Part shown: in pieces, positions 6,951-7,547 of the stretch
Layout: each line of letters opens with the position of its first letter
Numbering within the stretch: the first letter of the stretch is position 1
Assembly: GCA_964510535.1 (NCBI GenBank)
Contig: CAZECG010000035.1
Span: 1 to 7,547, forward strand
From: JAJPXC01 sp964510535
Lineage (GTDB): Bacteria > Bacteroidota > Bacteroidia > Bacteroidales > Muribaculaceae
DNA length: 7,547 bases
Reading direction: 5' to 3'
Notes under the pieces: generated by a model
The model's database searches: none
The model's input: only the letters and a program-made list of their open reading frames with translations
Told to the model about the DNA's origin: nothing
Program-made: the position numbers and the translations under genes

Positions 6951-7499
6951 TTAGAATGTGTAGTGGAACCCAAACGACAATTCTTGGGTCGAGAAGTCAA
7001 AACCGCCTCCCTCGTGGATGCCTATAACCTCAGAGTTCTTGTCGGCACCCTGATAGCCCAAGAAACCAAACTTAGCTACAAAGCTGAAATGCTCAGAAAT
7101 GTTGAGCGACACGCCGGGACGGAATCCGACGTTCCAATAAACCGCCGTTTCCGATGAATCAGACTCATCATAGTCAGCCGAGCCGACACCTATCCCCACT
7201 TGACCGTCAACAAAGAGGTTAAGTCTGCCATCGTCGGTGCGGAAATAGTTGTAGCGAGCATAAGGTGAGAATTCAAACAGGTCGGCCGAAACACCCTCTG
7301 CGTCAGCATAAGTGTAGCCGACAGTCGTGCCGAAGCTCCATTTCTCATTCACTTCATAACCGATTTCAGGACGCAGCACAAAGCTGTTGGTTTTCTCTGT
7401 TGCATCATGCCAATAGCCGACGGACCCTCCGACATAGACCTGTGCCGATGCGCTCAACGATGCCGCAGCGAGTGCGGCGATAGCCAATAATTTTTTCAT
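6951..7499 (-). CDS. Small outer-membrane beta-barrel protein
   Basis: A 182-residue protein with a clear signal peptide, MKKLLAIAALAAASLSASA, probably cut before Q20. The mature part is an alternation of short amphipathic beta strands, such as VYVGGSVGYW, WSFGTTVGYTYA, FEFSPYARYNYF, LNLFVDGQVGIGVGSADY and FSFVAKFGFLGYQG. It ends LSFGFHYTF, with the terminal Phe typical of substrates of the BAM assembly machine. This fits the OmpX/OMP_b-brl type of eight-strand barrels common in Bacteroidales; its specific function and ligand are unknown. An upstream in-frame ATG at 7529 would add ten residues ahead of the signal peptide and is less likely than the start at 7499. The gene converges on the aroB operon across a shared terminator. 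Its promoter is probably at or beyond the window edge. Confidence 0.9.
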   Translation of the reverse strand: MKKLLAIAALAAASLSASAQVYVGGSVGYWHDATEKTNSFVLRPEIGYEVNEKWSFGTTVGYTYADAEGVSADLFEFSPYARYNYFRTDDGRLNLFVDGQVGIGVGSADYDESDSSETAVYWNVGFRPGVSLNISEHFSFVAKFGFLGYQGADKNSEVIGIHEGGGFDFSTQELSFGFHYTF

Positions 7500-7532
7500 T
7501 GCATTTAAAATTAAACTAGGTTTATTCACTTA

Positions 7533-7547
7533 TCTCTTGGCAAGAGA
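7533..7547. repeat. 15-bp palindrome at window edge
   Basis: TCTCTTG and CAAGAGA form 7-bp perfect inverted arms around one central G, 33 nt upstream of the outer-membrane protein start. It could be an operator, part of a 5' leader hairpin, or the edge of a larger structure cut by the window. With a one-base centre it would not fold as a stable hairpin on its own arms alone. Function unknown. Confidence 0.4.

Noticed and set aside
7505..7545. Promoter for the outer-membrane protein gene using TAGTTTAA as the -7 box
   Set aside because: The box is a poor match, the CTTG upstream is 22 nt away, and the resulting leader would be only a few bases long; the true promoter is more likely beyond the window edge.

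Overview
This window looks like a chromosomal segment from a member of the Bacteroidales, most likely a gut Muribaculaceae-type organism. The evidence is a textbook Bacteroidales promoter (TTTG, 20 nt, TAnnTTTG) in front of a tRNA gene, Bacteroidetes-type protein families (a long AsmA-like protein, a DUF5715-like M15-fold protein, a HAD phosphatase with the ENAPLGV motif, a HipBA-like pair), few Shine-Dalgarno sites, and a GC-rich codon bias in the main operon. The family-level placement is an inference; the order is well supported.

Layout. Bases 1-131 hold no gene but contain an intrinsic terminator (about 85-128). A tRNA-Lys(UUU) gene lies on the minus strand at 132-204, with its promoter at 245-276. 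Divergent from it, a plus-strand operon starts near 352 and runs almost without gaps. It encodes a secreted M15-fold protein of unknown function, a 1166-residue AsmA-family envelope protein (starts overlap by 23 nt), a HAD-IA phosphatase (ATGA overlap) and 3-dehydroquinate synthase AroB (14-nt gap). Directly abutting the aroB stop (TGATG overlap) are the remains of a HipBA-like toxin-antitoxin pair. The HipB-like part lacks the front of its helix-turn-helix, and the HipA-like part stops after 37 codons. A 24-bp perfect hairpin at 6883-6936 follows, and its left arm contains the stop codon of the hipA fragment. On the minus strand, converging on this hairpin, is a small outer-membrane beta-barrel protein (6951-7499). 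Its upstream region runs off the window edge and includes a short palindrome.

How the genes work together. The first two operon genes are envelope-directed: an exported putative zinc-binding M15-like protein and an inner-membrane-anchored AsmA protein of the group implicated in lipid or outer-membrane homeostasis. The HAD phosphatase and AroB are cytoplasmic; AroB is the second step of the shikimate pathway. The tight spacing indicates co-transcription, but I see no direct biochemical link between the envelope and shikimate genes. I find no CRISPR array, insertion sequence, or intact novel defence system. The most notable accessory feature is the doubly truncated hipBA remnant between aroB and the outer-membrane protein gene.
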